In this document: positions 54,775 to 64,000 of the stretch, piece by piece
Numbering within the stretch: the first letter of the stretch is position 1
Layout: every line of letters begins with the position of its first letter
Source: Hygrocybe punicea
Taxonomy: Eukaryota; Basidiomycota; Agaricomycetes; Agaricales; Hygrophoraceae
Assembly (NCBI GenBank): GCA_963556145.1
Contig: OY744466.1
Location: 3,844,001-3,908,000 of the forward strand
Direction: 5' to 3'
Length of the DNA: 64,000 nucleotides
Notes under the pieces: model-generated
Seen by the model: the letters and a program-made list of their open reading frames with translations, nothing else
Database searches by the model: none
Told to the model about the DNA's origin: nothing
Position numbers and translations under genes: made by a program

Positions 54775-55901
54775 CTACAAGTAGTCGCAGAAGCTGCGTG
54801 CTTTGAATTTGGGCTCGTACTTTTCTGCAAGGAAGCAGAGGGCCAGGACTGTGCTCCACCATGGCCTCCCCGAAAGCTCCATGATCAGGTCCACGACCTT
54901 TTTCCGACGTGCCCCTTCAGTCTTCTGCCCACCTTCATTTCACCTCCATTTTGGCCCCCAGTTCTCAACAAGCTGTCTCACCGACAAGAATCCATTCAGT
55001 CCTTTGGCCCACTCAGTCCAGATGTCGGAGACCTGACTGATGGGCTGGTACTGATAGTACGGCAGGTAACCACTCTCCACCCATTCCCACTGGTCCTTGA
55101 GGACCCGCTCTGTGCCAAACTTGTTCAGGAGAGCCATCCATGCAGTCTGGTGCTGACCAGGCACTACATGACCTGCGGAGTGGGCTATTCCAGTGACCAA
55201 AGCTGGAACTGGGGCTGGTTCTTGTGCACTGAGTGGTGGATGATTCTCCCGGTGGCCAACCACAGGTGGACTGTCCCCACCAGCAGCATGTGGCTGCGGT
55301 GAGATCACCTCTGATGCGGGAGGCAGCCCAGTGAACCTGATGGTGACCATAGGGCCTGAGCTTAGCATGGGGATGGCCGGTGGTGATGGCGGTGGCGGTG
55401 GCAGCAGCAAAGTGGGAGCTGTGTGAGTTCAGTCAATTAGAGGGGGGTGCAGACAGCAGGTGGGCGCAAGCTTGAAAGATTTGCCTACCTTTCGTGTTCT
55501 TCTTTCCCTGGCGTGATTCTCTGGAGCTGAGGAGAACCCCAAGCATCCCCTCCATCCGCTGGTATTGCTCACTCATGAGACTCCACCTCCGTTGGTTCTC
55601 TTCCCTCTCCTTCTCCTGTGCAAGGGTGACTTCAGACACCAGGCCACGGATGCTGCAGACCAGGTGCTCCAGGAGGGCATCGAAGGCAAGAGCAGCATCC
55701 CGCTCTGCTTTGGTGAGAACAGCTGTGGAGCTGGCAGCAAAGGTGGCAAAGGCAGATGTGTTGAAAGGTTCAAACCGAAAGATTGGGGAGGTAGGATGAT
55801 GGAAGAACAGCACAGCGGCATCTTGAAGGAGCACGACCCGGAGCCACCTGAGCACCCGAAGAAATTGCTTTAGGGCTATGTCACGGCCTTGGGCATCAGC
55901 A

Positions 55902-57174
55902 TAGTGTTGGGGAAGTTCGGTTTGGTCCGGTTTGGGGCCTTTTTGCCCAAACCGGAAACCGAATGGTCCGGTTTTCCACCCAAAGTCCCCAAACCAGACC
56001 GAAACCGATGCAAACCGTTTGCATCGGTTCGGTTTCGGTCCAAACGCGGTCTGAACCGCGGACCGCTAGTGCTCAGTGCCCCTGCACCATTCTGACCTCG
56101 CAACAGTGCTGCGCACGTCAATTGACGTGGCCAGCCTGTTTGCGAGGTGAGATTGGGGTGCTGGGGTGCTGGCACACCCTGCGCCGGCATTGAGCCGCAC
56201 GCGGGCTTCTCCATGGGTGTCCCGACGCGTCACACGTGTTGTACATGCGATGTGGGTTGACCGCGTTGGCCGTTTTCGGTGGACGCGTGATGGTGGTGGT
56301 GGTGGTGGTGGTGGTGGTGGTGGTGGTGCCCCGCGCGTCATATGCGTTGTGCACGCGACGACGGCTGGGCCGCTTTGGTTGTTTTCGGCGGACGCGTGGT
56401 GGTGGTGGCATAGGAGCCTCTTCGCGAGGGTGTCCGGACGCGTCATACGCGTTGTACATGACGACGGCCGGGTTGACCCCGCGTTGGCCTTCCTCGGTGG
56501 TGTTAGTGTTGCGTGGTGGTGGTGGTACGGTGCCGCATTCTATAATGGACAAATAAATCAGTGAAAAAATGAATAAAGGTACATACCTGGATGCACCACC
56601 CCTGCTGCTCTTCCACCTTGTTGACTCCACCCCATTCACGTACGTTTGGCGCGCGTTTGGCGTGGCGCTGGGGGTGGGCCGTGGGCGTTGCTGTTGGCGC
56701 GTCCGGCGTGGCGTTGACGGTGGTTGTAACCGTCGCTGTTGTCGTTGCCATTGTCGTGGTGGTGGTGGTGGTGGTGGTGGCCGTGGTGGTGCATCAACCT
56801 GTAATTTGTAAATGCGTTAGTTAAGTTCGAATAAATAAAATTAAAAAACATACGCGGGCGGCAGGGAGTACCCCGCTGCCTGTTTTGTCAACCACGGGTG
56901 CTCCATCGTCTTCGTTTGGCGTATATCGGGGGTGTTGTTAGTGGGGTTGGTGACTTTGGGTGACTTTCGAAGTCAGCCATGTAGCCGACTTTGAACTGTC
57001 GGTTTGCGGTTCAAACTGAGTTTGAAACCATTTCGGCCCGCGGCCAAATCTCCAAACCGGAGACTGAACGGTTCGGTCTCAGCCGAAATTTCCCAAACCG
57101 AAACCGAAACCGGCGGTTTCGGTTCGGTCTAAACCGGGTTTGGGTCGGTCTGAGACCGAACTTCCCCAACACTA
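55902..57174. mobile_element. hAT-like non-autonomous element 3 (1,273 bp)
   Basis: The ends TAGTGTTGGGGAAGTTCGG are identical in inverted orientation, flanked by the 8-bp duplication CATCAGCA (55,894-55,901 and 57,175-57,182). Termini are rich in CGGTTTGG/CCAAACCG. The interior holds GTGGTGGTGG runs and a three-copy repeat. Removal restores the Crypton-like frame exactly (WAAADAQGRDIALKQF). Non-coding. Confidence 0.93.
56215..56530. repeat. three tandem copies of a 100-115-bp unit inside hAT-like element 3
   Basis: Each copy contains gacgcgtcatacgcgttgta, ggccgttttcggtggacgcg and a (GGT)n tail; copies start near 56,215, 56,328 and 56,425. The palindrome CACGTCAATTGACGTG lies 100 bp to the left at 56,115, as in element 1. 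The open frames on both strands reflect this repeat. Confidence 0.8.
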
Positions 57175-57860
57175 CATCAGCAGCAGCCCAGGTTTCAAGT
57201 GCCACCTCTTGGGCTTCAACCCAAGGAAACACAGTGGCAAGGAGCTCAGAAGGCGGTTCTGTGCATGACTCAGTTGGTGAGACGGGGGAGTTGGGCACAA
57301 CAGAGAAGGGGGCAAGCTTTTACCTACCGATTGATTCTCTGGGCAGGCTGTACATCTCAGGCTTGCGTCCATTGAACATTGCAGCGGCAAGGACAGCATC
57401 GACTGGGAGGGCACGGTCATAGACATTTCGGAAAGAGCCACTCTCATTCCAGCCACCAAGGGCCTTTGTTCCTGTTGACGATGTGCCATGGGCCCAAGCA
57501 GTTAGGGCAGTGTAGAACCACCCAGCGTGGGTGACCTTCGTGAGGGAGACGGAGTTCTTTTTGTGCATGTTTGCGACATGCTTGTGATGATCTGCAGGCG
57601 AGTGCGAAGGTTAGCATGGAGGGTCAGCCACAATGCCACAGAACTGACTGTCATAGGTCATTTTCTTGGTGACCAATGTGGTCCAAAAGAGGTAGTTGTC
57701 GTACCAGGGACAATAGCCATACTCACCATAGTTGGGCTGGCCAAATATGGGCTCAAAGTCTGGCACAGGTGCCGAGTTTGCATTGAAGTGGGCAAAAAAG
57801 GGGAGTGCTATGGCACCGATGGGGCACAACTCCACCAATCGGTGTCTAATTGCCCTCACT

Positions 57861-59085
57861 GGCACATTCTGGAGCTTCGCCGCCGGGAGGGGCCACACTG
57901 GAGGGCTCGGGGAGGGTTTGGCCCCCACTGGCACACTCTGCAAGCCCCCAAGCCATCGAAGGAGGGGCAAACACGAAACGTGGAGAGGCACCATTGGGGC
58001 CACCATTATGGTCAGAGGCGGGGGTGGCAAGGCGGCGGCGCTCGCTGGTGGGGGGAGGAGAGGGCTCAGAGCCAGGGCCAATGTTCTCGGACATGACAGC
58101 ACATTTTGGAGCACTTGGAAAAAATAAATAAAGAGTGTCAGCGAACGACGAGCGACGGATAGGGAAAACACAAGACAAAGAAAACAGACATGGAAAAAAT
58201 CCACCTTGGGGGAGGGGGGGGTGCGAAGACCAAGCGTGCAAGGCACTTTTCGGGGGAAAGAAAAGAAGAGAAAGCAACAAAAAAAAGGGATGAGAAAAGC
58301 CCACCTTGGGGTGTGAACACAGAGCGCAGGGCGCTTTTCAGGGCACTCTGCGCGCAAGTTCACACAGACGGGGACACTGCGGGACGATGGGACAGTGAGA
58401 CGTGGGAGAATGTGGTCAGAACGGGGGATGGAGAATGGAGAACAAAGAGGGGGGGAGGGAGGGGGTGAGCTTTACCTTGGGGCCCAGCAATGCTCTGGGC
58501 AGTTTTGAAGTGGCGTTTGAAGGGGGCTGAGGACAGAGGGACTCGGGGCATCACTTGCAGCAGCTACGTGCAAACTCTGGCACGAGCTGAGGGCGAGGGA
58601 GTGAAGGGGGAGAAGTGCTGGGAGTGAAAACGACATGGGTGGAGGAGCACAAACAAGGAGGGGGGCAAAGCAACACAACTCACCACGAGAGAGAGAGAGA
58701 GATGGAGCCTTAGTTATATTATATACTATGTGGCAAGGTGGCAGGCATGATAGCACGAGGTGGGGCAATGTGCTTGCTGTGAAAGAAGAAGAAGGGTGGG
58801 AAAAAGGGGGAGGGGGGAGCAGCAGGGAGGGAAGTGGGAGGTATTAAGGGGAGCCATAGAGTAGAGGGGAGCAGTGGAAGTGCATTCAATGGGCGTTCGC
58901 AGGTGGTCGTCGACTGAGTGAGAGAGGGAGTAAGTAGTGGGGGTGGGAGTTGTGTATTTGGGTGCCCACACGCGTGGCCCACGCAAGATCCGGATCGTGG
59001 GCATGATCGAACCAAACAAACCCGAACGGGTAATCCGCCTGGCAACGGCCATGTATTGGGGTGGTGACGCTTCTTTGCTTATGCG
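57861..59085. other. purine-rich region upstream of Crypton copy B, no gene recognised
   Basis: G/A-rich on + (gggggagg, gagagagagagag) with many open but compositionally poor frames. Where copy B should have its N-terminal half, no homology to copy A is visible, so the copy is truncated or replaced here. (GA)n runs occur at about 58,687-58,700. Confidence 0.45.
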
Positions 59086-59839
59086 GGGGTCACCAGGACC
59101 CCGGCTTATCCCTATAAATGTTAGATCCGATTTCGGCCCAAATTCAAAAAATATGTCCGGGCGATTTTTTTGCCCAGAGGGCACTTCGTGTCTGGATGAG
59201 GGATCTGGCTTACTTAAAACCCAAAAATTTGTCTGGATGATGGATCTGACATGGCAAAAACTATTAAAAAAATTCTCAATGCCACGAGGCATCTATAGAA
59301 AATACTAGTCCATCTCATCATCCTCCTGCCTCCCACTATGCTTCTGAGACTCTTTGAGCAATTTGGCCAATGGCATTTGATACTTCTGCAATGCCTTGAA
59401 GACGTCAGCATCTTTTTCGCCCAGTTCAATCCCAGTCTGCATCATGAGGGGGGGAGAAATTACTTGTTGCGGCTGAATTCATTGGAAACGTAAGTTGGTA
59501 CGTTCTGGCATAGTGTTGGGATCAATATCAAGGACTGTGCGAGACATATCTGAGACCGGAAGCCTGAGGATCTCTAGAGGTAGCAATTTTTTCCGTTGTA
59601 ATATTGCAATCTACACTAGTATACATATGGTCTGCCGACACTCGGCATGTTGACCATGTCCGGATATGGATCTGACATTTCTGAAATTTGGGAGCCATGT
59701 CTGGACAAAATGTCTGACCTTCACACGATTTTGCCTGCCCATGTCTGGATGAAAATCTGACATTTTGACCAAATACCAATCTTTTTGTCCGGATCCGGGA
59801 TCTATCCTTAGTACAGATAAGCCGGGGTCCTGGGTCACC
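59086..59839. mobile_element. 754-bp inverted-repeat element between the two Crypton copies
   Basis: The end GGGGTCACCAGGACCCCGGC at 59,086 (continuing TTATC) is matched inverted at 59,816-59,839 (GATAAGCCGGGGTCCTGGGTCACC with one extra base). Inside each end a motif GTCTGGATGnnGGATCTGAC and variants occurs about five times (59,191, 59,223, 59,658, 59,697, 59,741). No protein is recognised. Target duplication is not clear; it may be a non-autonomous element or a recombined Crypton border. Confidence 0.5.
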
Positions 59840-60056
59840 ATCGAGGTGCCCAGGCACAACTGGTACCCCAGGGTATACCTTATGTATAAAAGGTCCGGTG
59901 GCCACCGGTTTACTGCCGTTTACTCATCACATGAGCATGTTCTCACGCTTCCGTCTTTGGCCTGGTTACCTTGCGACTTTGGCTGCATGTATTGAGGGAA
60001 CCAGTTTCAATATGGCTAGTATATTACAAAATAGTAAGTAGAATTAAGCATATTTA
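59840..60056. other. 3' flank of Crypton copy A
   Basis: Contains cagggtataccttatgtata (about 59,871), similar to ccagcgtatactctatatac at about 63,892 on the other side of copy A. No gene. Confidence 0.4.
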
Positions 60057-63000
60057 TCAAGTGTACCCTCCTGCGGCAGACACAACATCTTCCCACCCAG
60101 TCCCTCCTTTCTTCTGGAGATACTCACAGAACTTCCGAGCCGAAAAGTGCGGTTCATATTTCTCACGCAGGAAGCGAAGGGCAAGCTTCGTGTCCCAGCG
60201 GTGCCGGTTTGACAGCTCCTGTACCAGCCGTACAACCTTCTTCCGACGTGCGTGGGGTGTCTTCAAGGTGGGCAGATTCCGTCTCCACTTTGCCCCCCAC
60301 CGCTCCTCGAGTTGGCGTGTGGAGAGGTAGCCATCCAGGCCATTTGCCCACTCCTCCCAGATGGTGGTGATGCTTGTGACCTCTGGGTACAGGTAGTGGG
60401 GCAACCAGTCTTCGGCACGCCATTCCCAGCTGTGTTGACGCAGCCGAGACTCCGGATAGGCAAGGACAAGGTCCTTCCACTTTTCAAGCTGCAGGCCGGA
60501 GATGTGGTCATTAGTAAAAGGTGGCGTTGATGAGATTGATATGGGTGGAGATGAAGGGATGGCTGGGGCAGGCTCTGGGCTGAAACCAGCAGAGACAGAA
60601 GGGTTGGCTGTGGTGGGCAGTTGTGAGACATGAAGTCCAGATGGCGAGCTGGAGATGTTAATCGTAATGGTGGGTGGAGGGGATGGTGAGGATGGTGGTA
60701 GAGAAACTGGCGTGAGTGGAGCACAACTCATGGTAGATACGGGAACGCTCAATGGTGGCAACGGGACTGATGTGGCAAATGTGAGATGAGCGACAGTTTG
60801 TGCAAAACAATCATGAAGACATACTCGATTTTGGCAGACGTCGACGGGGCTTCTTGGCATTCATTTGCATGTCGAGCAAAACCTTCACGGCCTCAACTGC
60901 TTTGGTTAGCGTCACCAACTGTGCAACGCACTGTGCTGATGCTTGCTGCTGCTCCATTGTCGTGCCCCGAACAAGGCCTCGGAACGTGTGTGCATACTTG
61001 TCAGGGAGGTCCTCCAGGGCAAGCCGGGCACTTTCTTCTGCGTTTGCGATTATTTCATGGGAATGGTGTGCAAAGGATCGGAAGACAGGGTTATTGAATG
61101 GTGCAACCTGGAAAATAGGTGCAGCAGGATATAGAGGTGCAAGGACAGCTACATCTTGCAGGATGACCCGACGGAACCACGTTAACAAGCCAAGAAAATT
61201 TTTGAGGGCGAAATCTCGTGTATTAGGGTTGGCCACTGATCGAGCATCAAGAGCGGATTTCTCCTGCTCAATCCACGGGAAAATGTCTTGAGTTAGACAT
61301 TTTGGTGGTTCTGGGAGGAACTCCGATCAGTCATGCAACTCCACAAAAATAGTTAATGGCTCGGCAACAGACCAAGGGCATCACGCAGCAATTGGTAAGT
61401 TTCAGGCTTGCGTGCATTAAACATGGCTGCGCCAAGCATTGCATCAACAGGTAAAGCACGATCATAGCATGGGCGGAAGGACCCAGAACTATCACTCCAT
61501 CCACCCAATGCTTTTGTGCCATCAATACTCGCACCATGGACGCGAGCCGTCTGGGCGGTGAATGGGCGAGCAGCATGTGTTGATTTTGAGATTGAGATGC
61601 CAACAGCGGCATGGATGGTGTTGACACGGTCACGGTGGTCTGCAGAGAGCAAGGGGCTGAGTTTGGGATGATTTGATTTCATCGCACTCACTTTCGTAGG
61701 TCAGGCATGATGTGGGAGACTTTCGTGTCGGCCAGAAGACATGATATTTGTACCACGCACGTACACCATATTGGCCACAATCAGGCTCATTGAAGTCCGG
61801 TGAAAATTCAGGAACAGGTTGGCCCAGGACATGGAAGTGTGCGAAGAAGAGCAGGGCAAGTGCTCCAACCCCACAGAGTTCAGGCAGGCGGTGACGCAAT
61901 GCACCATGTTCATCCACTCGCCCCGTCTGGTTGTGCTTCGCATTGTCTGCGAGCGCCGCCAAGGCCTGAACAAATTGTAAGTAACGGTGAGCCTTCGTCT
62001 TCCCACCTTGCATATTCAAAAACATCACTCACCGGAATCTGACACCCAGGCGCAACATCATTGAAGGGGATCATGGTCTGAAACAAATCAGACCAGAGCA
62101 GCATCCGAGCACTCTCACCTCGGAATGCTGTCTGGCTTGATAGCAACATCATGGCCCGATCCCGAATAGCAATGAACAGCCGCTCACGGCTGCTGGCTGC
62201 ATTGGTTAGGCACCAAATGGAGCAGCTCTCAAGCTCCTTCGCCGAGTAAGTGTCTGGAAGGATGTGTCAGTCGCCACCGCTGCACACATTGGGTTAATGG
62301 GGGGGCACGCACCTGATGAGCTCCCTGCCACTTTGAGGACCTGGGCATCATCGGCGCGTTTAGGCTCATTGTGCTGAACAGCTTTTTCGAAAGCGGTGAT
62401 ACGGCTATCCGAGCGGAGGCTGATCTGAGCAGCAGAATCATGCGGGTATTCATGCTGGTGGTGGAATCGGTGGAATTCAAGGGCCGACACAACCCCTTTG
62501 ACGTGTGACACCCCAACAGAGGAGCCAGCGATCATCTCGTTACTGCCACGTTTGCGCTTGCATGGGAAAATGTCAGCACCAGCCTGCAACATGTCAAAAA
62601 GGTATATGTACCTTCCCTCGCGTAGACTCATATTGGAGGAAATGTGCGACCTTGGTAGCCGTGATCGGAAAGGCAGGAAGAGGGACTCGTGCCGAGTCCC
62701 CAGCGGCAATCTCAGCCTGCGTTCGCTCCCACCAATCCCGATAGCTCTTGAGGTGTCGGTCATAAGTCTTCTTGGTCTGTTTCCCACTCTGCTCCTGCCG
62801 AACCATCTCAAGGCGGAGCCGATGAGAATCTTTCTCGAGGACGTCCATTGACCATTGAGTGCGCGGCGAGATGGGGCATGCCATGGTCTCACGAGGCGGA
62901 GAAGCAGGGCATGCAGGTGGGCCAATCAAGGGCACAGGGCTCTGTGCGCTCACCCCATTTGGGGACACCGATTGCCGCAAGGGCGAGAGGGGGCGGCCTT

Positions 63001-63256
63001 CCATGGTGCTGTCATCCAACATGGGCTGCGACAGGATTGGGGAGGGAGCCAATGGGTCGAACGCATGGCGCGCCTCTCCAATGTCATCTTGGCATATCAC
63101 GGCATCAAGGCGGCGCCGCTTAGGTGCAACGGGCAATGACGGACACTCCACGGGGGCCTGAAATGGTTCCAACATGTCCGATGGCCTCTGGTTGACGCTG
63201 TGGGGCTGGTAAATGACACGGCTGGGTGAGGAAGGAGGGGGGGGGGTTACAAACAA
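60057..63256 (-). CDS. Crypton-like tyrosine recombinase with GCR1_C-type domain, copy A (apparently intact)
   Basis: The start is the ATG at 63,256. Exon 1 has a Pro/Ser-rich N-terminus, then the core-binding domain QTKKTYDRHLKSYRDWWERT and FPITATKVAHFLQYESTR. After an intron at about 62,610-62,555 comes RKRGSNEMIAGSSVGVSHVK. The catalytic domain holds TAFRGESARMLLWSDLF (first Arg), STHAARPFTAQTARVHGAS (His-x-x-Arg) and SGSFRPCYDRALP (Tyr). A linker (WFRRVILQDVAVLAPLYPAA) and coiled coil follow, then the C-terminal DNA-binding GCR1_C-like domain (LVLAYPESRLRQHSWEWRAE, WGAKWRRNLPTLKTPHARRK, LRFLREKYEPHFSARKFCEY) ending at TGA 60,059-60,057. About seven exons with short introns; I saw no premature stop. 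Such genes are proposed to move DNA as Cryptons. All catalytic residues appear present. Confidence 0.85.
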
Positions 63257-64000
63257 TGTAAACGGCGAGTCGCGAGGTCTCGCTGATGGCCAACAGGTGA
63301 GGGAGGGGGGGGGGTCTTGAGAGGGGATGTGAGATGCCTACTGGCCGTCTTTTATAGATGAGCAAAGGTCAAAAAAGGGCCGGATGGAAGCAAGATGTGG
63401 AAAGGGACACTCACTAATTGAGAGAAGCGTTCCGCGTGGCCCAAAGTTGATCTATTCAGCCAATGACACTGTCTCGGAGGTGTAAGCGGACACGGGGACC
63501 TGGTTGGAAGATGGGATCGCTCAGATCCAAGGGGCGCCGGCGCGCCGCAAAGGTGAAGGGAGGGGGGTGGGTGAACGTTGAAAAATGCGTGTGAGAGAGG
63601 GGGCTCAGGCCGGTGTATTAGAGGGCTATAGTGTACTTGAAATCAATGCTAGCCAGCAGCTCACTGGCACATGCTGCGTGCGTTTGTCGCGCGAGCAGGG
63701 CAGTCTTTTGAGAGGGGGGGTGGGTGACAGCGACGCGAACACGAAGGTTTGCGGAGTTCCAATATTTCAAATTTCATGGGGGACGGCCAGATGCCGGTTG
63801 CTTTACGCCTGTATACGCTGTGTTTGGCGTTGGTGACCCCCGGTTACCGCAACGAGGGGTCACCGGCAAGGTAACCGGGGCCTAGGCCGACCCCAGCGTA
63901 TACTCTATATACTTCATGCCTGTTCCTGCCAACCATGTATGGTTGGTTCTTCTGCGAAAAAAAAAACACCCGCCCTTCTATCTGGAAATACCCATAGACA
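63257..64000. promoter_or_regulatory. upstream region of Crypton copy A
   Basis: No gene is recognised. G-runs (gggggggg near 63,240 and 63,305) lie next to the start codon. At 63,826-63,880 GGTGACCCCCGGTTACC and GGGGTCACCGGCAAGGTAAC form a GGTNACC-rich block followed by the TATA-like gtatactctatatac. By position this block could be the element border or its promoter. Confidence 0.4.

Larger units (their letters stand above)
54775..57860 (-). pseudogene. Crypton-like tyrosine recombinase/GCR1_C gene, decayed copy B
   Basis: Recognised by parallel to copy A. From right to left on -: RHRLVELCPIGAIALPFFAHF and PDFEPIFGQPNYGEYGYCPW (57,850-57,690), the recombinase C-terminus HGTSSTGTKALGGWNESGSF and YDRALPVDAVLAAAMFNGRK (57,490-57,345), the linker PSELLATVFPWVEAQEVALE, then after the hAT insertion ALKQFLRVLRWLRVVLLQDA (55,880-55,810), and the C-terminal GCR1_C-like domain WEWVESGYLPYYQYQPISQV and RQLVENWGPKWR (55,080-54,945), ending LAEKYEPKFKARSFCDYL then TAG (54,777-54,775). 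The N-terminal half present in copy A is missing. Frameshift near 54,940. Confidence 0.85.

Noticed and set aside
56166..56851. Gly-, Val- and Pro-rich open frames of 70-173 aa on both strands
   Set aside because: They come from GTG/GGT runs and the three-copy repeat inside hAT-like element 3; composition is not that of a protein.
57527..58127. Open frames of 130-190 aa on + over the Crypton-like copy B
   Set aside because: They are antisense to recognisable recombinase sequence or lie in purine-rich DNA without domain signal.
59511..59520. TAGTGTTGGG resembling the end of the hAT-like family
   Set aside because: The match does not continue into GAAGTTCGG and no inverted partner or 8-bp duplication is present.

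Overview
The window looks like a repeat-dense stretch of a basidiomycete (probably Agaricomycete) nuclear genome. The reasons are short GT-AG introns of about 45-60 bp inside most coding segments, lineage-restricted basidiomycete protein families, a Plavaka-type transposase, a basidiomycete-style Helitron, DIRS-like and Crypton-like tyrosine-recombinase elements, and a caspase-fold gene of the type expanded in mushrooms. I cannot name the species. I see no bacterial, plasmid or viral genome signature and no rRNA or tRNA.

Layout. 1-8,500: palindromic TTCGACAAG repeats, then three poorly characterised multi-exon basidiomycete genes: a + strand relic at 841-2,659, a - strand gene running 6,530 to 2,835 that seems split by unrelated sequence, and a divergent + strand gene at 7,434-8,496. 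8,990-11,800: tandem satellite arrays built on the same GTTCGACAAG/TGTTCG words, with a 225-bp direct repeat (9,905-10,130 and 11,566-11,794) around the second and third arrays. 11,800-14,450: weakly coding, T-rich sequence. 14,450-28,010: a decayed Helitron (Rep, PIF1-like helicase, papain-fold cysteine protease) cut by a Tc1/mariner element (18,702-21,695), a foldback element (22,451-23,153) and a pogo-like element (23,522-26,456).

28,967-48,685 (possibly to 48,812): a DIRS-like retroelement (gag with CCHC knuckle, RT-RNase H, tyrosine recombinase). Its gag is split inside the zinc knuckle by a 12.4-kb hAT-type insertion (32,161-44,596, 8-bp target duplication GCCATTCT). That insertion is itself almost entirely a Plavaka element (32,354-44,009) carrying a transposase, a second gene on the other strand, a SWIM/zinc-knuckle fragment and a frameshifted HMG-box gene. 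The left arm of the DIRS-like unit carries two fragments of a sorbitol/xylitol-dehydrogenase-like gene.

48,919-54,420: the 3' part of a caspase-domain gene on the - strand, cut by two insertions with clean target duplications. One (51,478-54,214) is a three-level nest: TA-flanked foldback, then a hAT-like element, then another foldback. 54,750-63,256: two Crypton-like tyrosine recombinase/GCR1_C genes on the - strand. The one at 60,057-63,256 looks intact; the one at 54,775-57,860 is decayed and cut by a third hAT-like element (55,902-57,174). A 754-bp inverted-repeat element lies between them.

The main result is structural. At least ten elements can be placed in order of insertion because target duplications (TA or 8 bp) and reading frames rejoin when each insert is removed in silico. 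Most internal stops can be explained as C-to-T or G-to-A changes, suggesting RIP-like or deamination decay. Exon limits are estimates read by eye from frame and splice consensus.
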